Shown here: positions 63,732 to 64,000 of the stretch, piece by piece
How positions within the stretch are numbered: position 1 is the first letter of the stretch
Layout: the number at the start of each line of letters is the position of its first letter
From: Bacillota bacterium
Lineage (GTDB): Bacteria; Bacillota; Clostridia; Acetivibrionales; DSM-1351
Direction: 5' to 3'
Length of the DNA: 64,000 nt
Assembly: GCA_023444055.1 (NCBI GenBank)
Contig: JAEZRV010000018.1
Location: 1-64,000 of the forward strand
The notes under the pieces: model-generated
What the model was told of the DNA's origin: nothing
The model's input: the letters and a program-made list of their open reading frames with translations, nothing else
The model's database searches: none
Translations under genes and position numbers: made by a program

Positions 63732-64000
63732 TGTTTCTTTAATATGTGTTATTGTTTTAGCACTGGGATTTGATTTTATAAATGGCTTCCATGACACTGC
63801 AAATTCTATAGCTACTTCAGTTTCTACAAGAGTACTTTCACCAAGGCGAGCTATATTAATGTCAGCTTCGTTAAATTTAGTTGGAGCCTTAATGAGCAGC
63901 AAGGTTGCTCAGACTATATCAAAAGGATTAGTTGATAGCTCAATGATTAAGGTACAATATGTAATTATAGCTACCTTAATTTCTGCAATTGTTTGGGATT
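63724..64000 (+). CDS. pit: Inorganic phosphate transporter, Pit family (N-terminal part; cut by window end)
   Basis: Low-affinity phosphate:cation symporter of the membrane. Only the first 92 codons are in the window. They show the PiT signature F-D-F-I-N-G-F-H-D-T-A-N-S-I-A-T after the first helix, then V-S-T-R-V-L-S-P-R-R-A, and two more helices. The start overlaps the DUF47 stop. The gene continues past base 64000. Confidence 0.94.
   Translation, partial: MLSVSLICVIVLALGFDFINGFHDTANSIATSVSTRVLSPRRAILMSASLNLVGALMSSKVAQTISKGLVDSSMIKVQYVIIATLISAIVWD

Overview
The window is AT-rich DNA from a spore-forming, very probably cellulosome-producing clostridium. The evidence is spoIVA, a secreted pectinesterase with a type I dockerin, the acetate pathway pair pta-ackA, strong AGGAGG ribosome-binding sites, S-layer (SLH) proteins, and T-box and TPP leaders. 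The species cannot be fixed from the sequence. No rRNA, tRNA or CRISPR array was seen.

Layout. (1) 0-2 kb: a fragment of unusual composition at the window edge, then the dockerin pectinesterase (- strand). (2) 2-28.6 kb: an accessory region, almost all on the + strand. It opens with a large serine recombinase and then holds single-gene units separated by degraded DNA: an alpha/beta hydrolase, a 213-bp cruciform-forming element, three consecutive genes with HEPN-type R-x(4-5)-H motifs (one frameshifted), a TIR/deoxyribosyltransferase-like protein, an IS66 tnpA remnant, a stand-alone SecA2-like ATPase, an AbiH gene with a broken 3' end, a DUF1906 lysin-like protein, a CPBP membrane protein with altered motif histidines, a CAT-like acetyltransferase, and a 1307-residue DUF4011-type helicase with a Vsr/DUF559-like nuclease tail. 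Two short dispersed repeat families tie the units together: a leader of about 100 bp carrying a promoter (three copies) and a motif of about 30-50 bp at module ends (three copies). (3) 29.2-37.6 kb: a cell-surface group made of a copper-amine-oxidase-N protein, an SLH protein and two very large secreted PKD-type proteins with overlapping reading frames. (4) 37.8-43 kb: apgM, then a gltX-glnS unit on the - strand led by a T-box. (5) 43.1-46.4 kb: a second, smaller island with a tyrosine-integrase remnant, a PIN/NYN-like nuclease and an intact AbiH. (6) 46.4-64 kb: the conserved core: a membrane-bound spermidine-synthase-like protein, pta-ackA, yceD-rpmF, a PDZ/radical-SAM DUF512 protein, der, plsY-gpsA, spoIVA, thiT with a TPP riboswitch, uvrA with a perfect SOS (LexA) box, and a DUF47-Pit phosphate pair cut by the window end.

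How the genes work together. The core genes cover acetyl-CoA to acetate with ATP (pta, ackA), lipid initiation (plsY, gpsA), ribosome assembly and protein (der, rpmF), aminoacyl-tRNA supply (gltX, glnS), thiamine uptake and nucleotide excision repair. The accessory region looks like a defence and mobile-gene hotspot. It carries recognisable abortive-infection families beside genes that match no system I can name, and it is in active decay, with at least two frameshifted genes, a duplicated gene fragment, two truncated small genes, an IS remnant and recombinase remnants. The best candidate for an undescribed system is the stretch at 7.0-11.65 kb.
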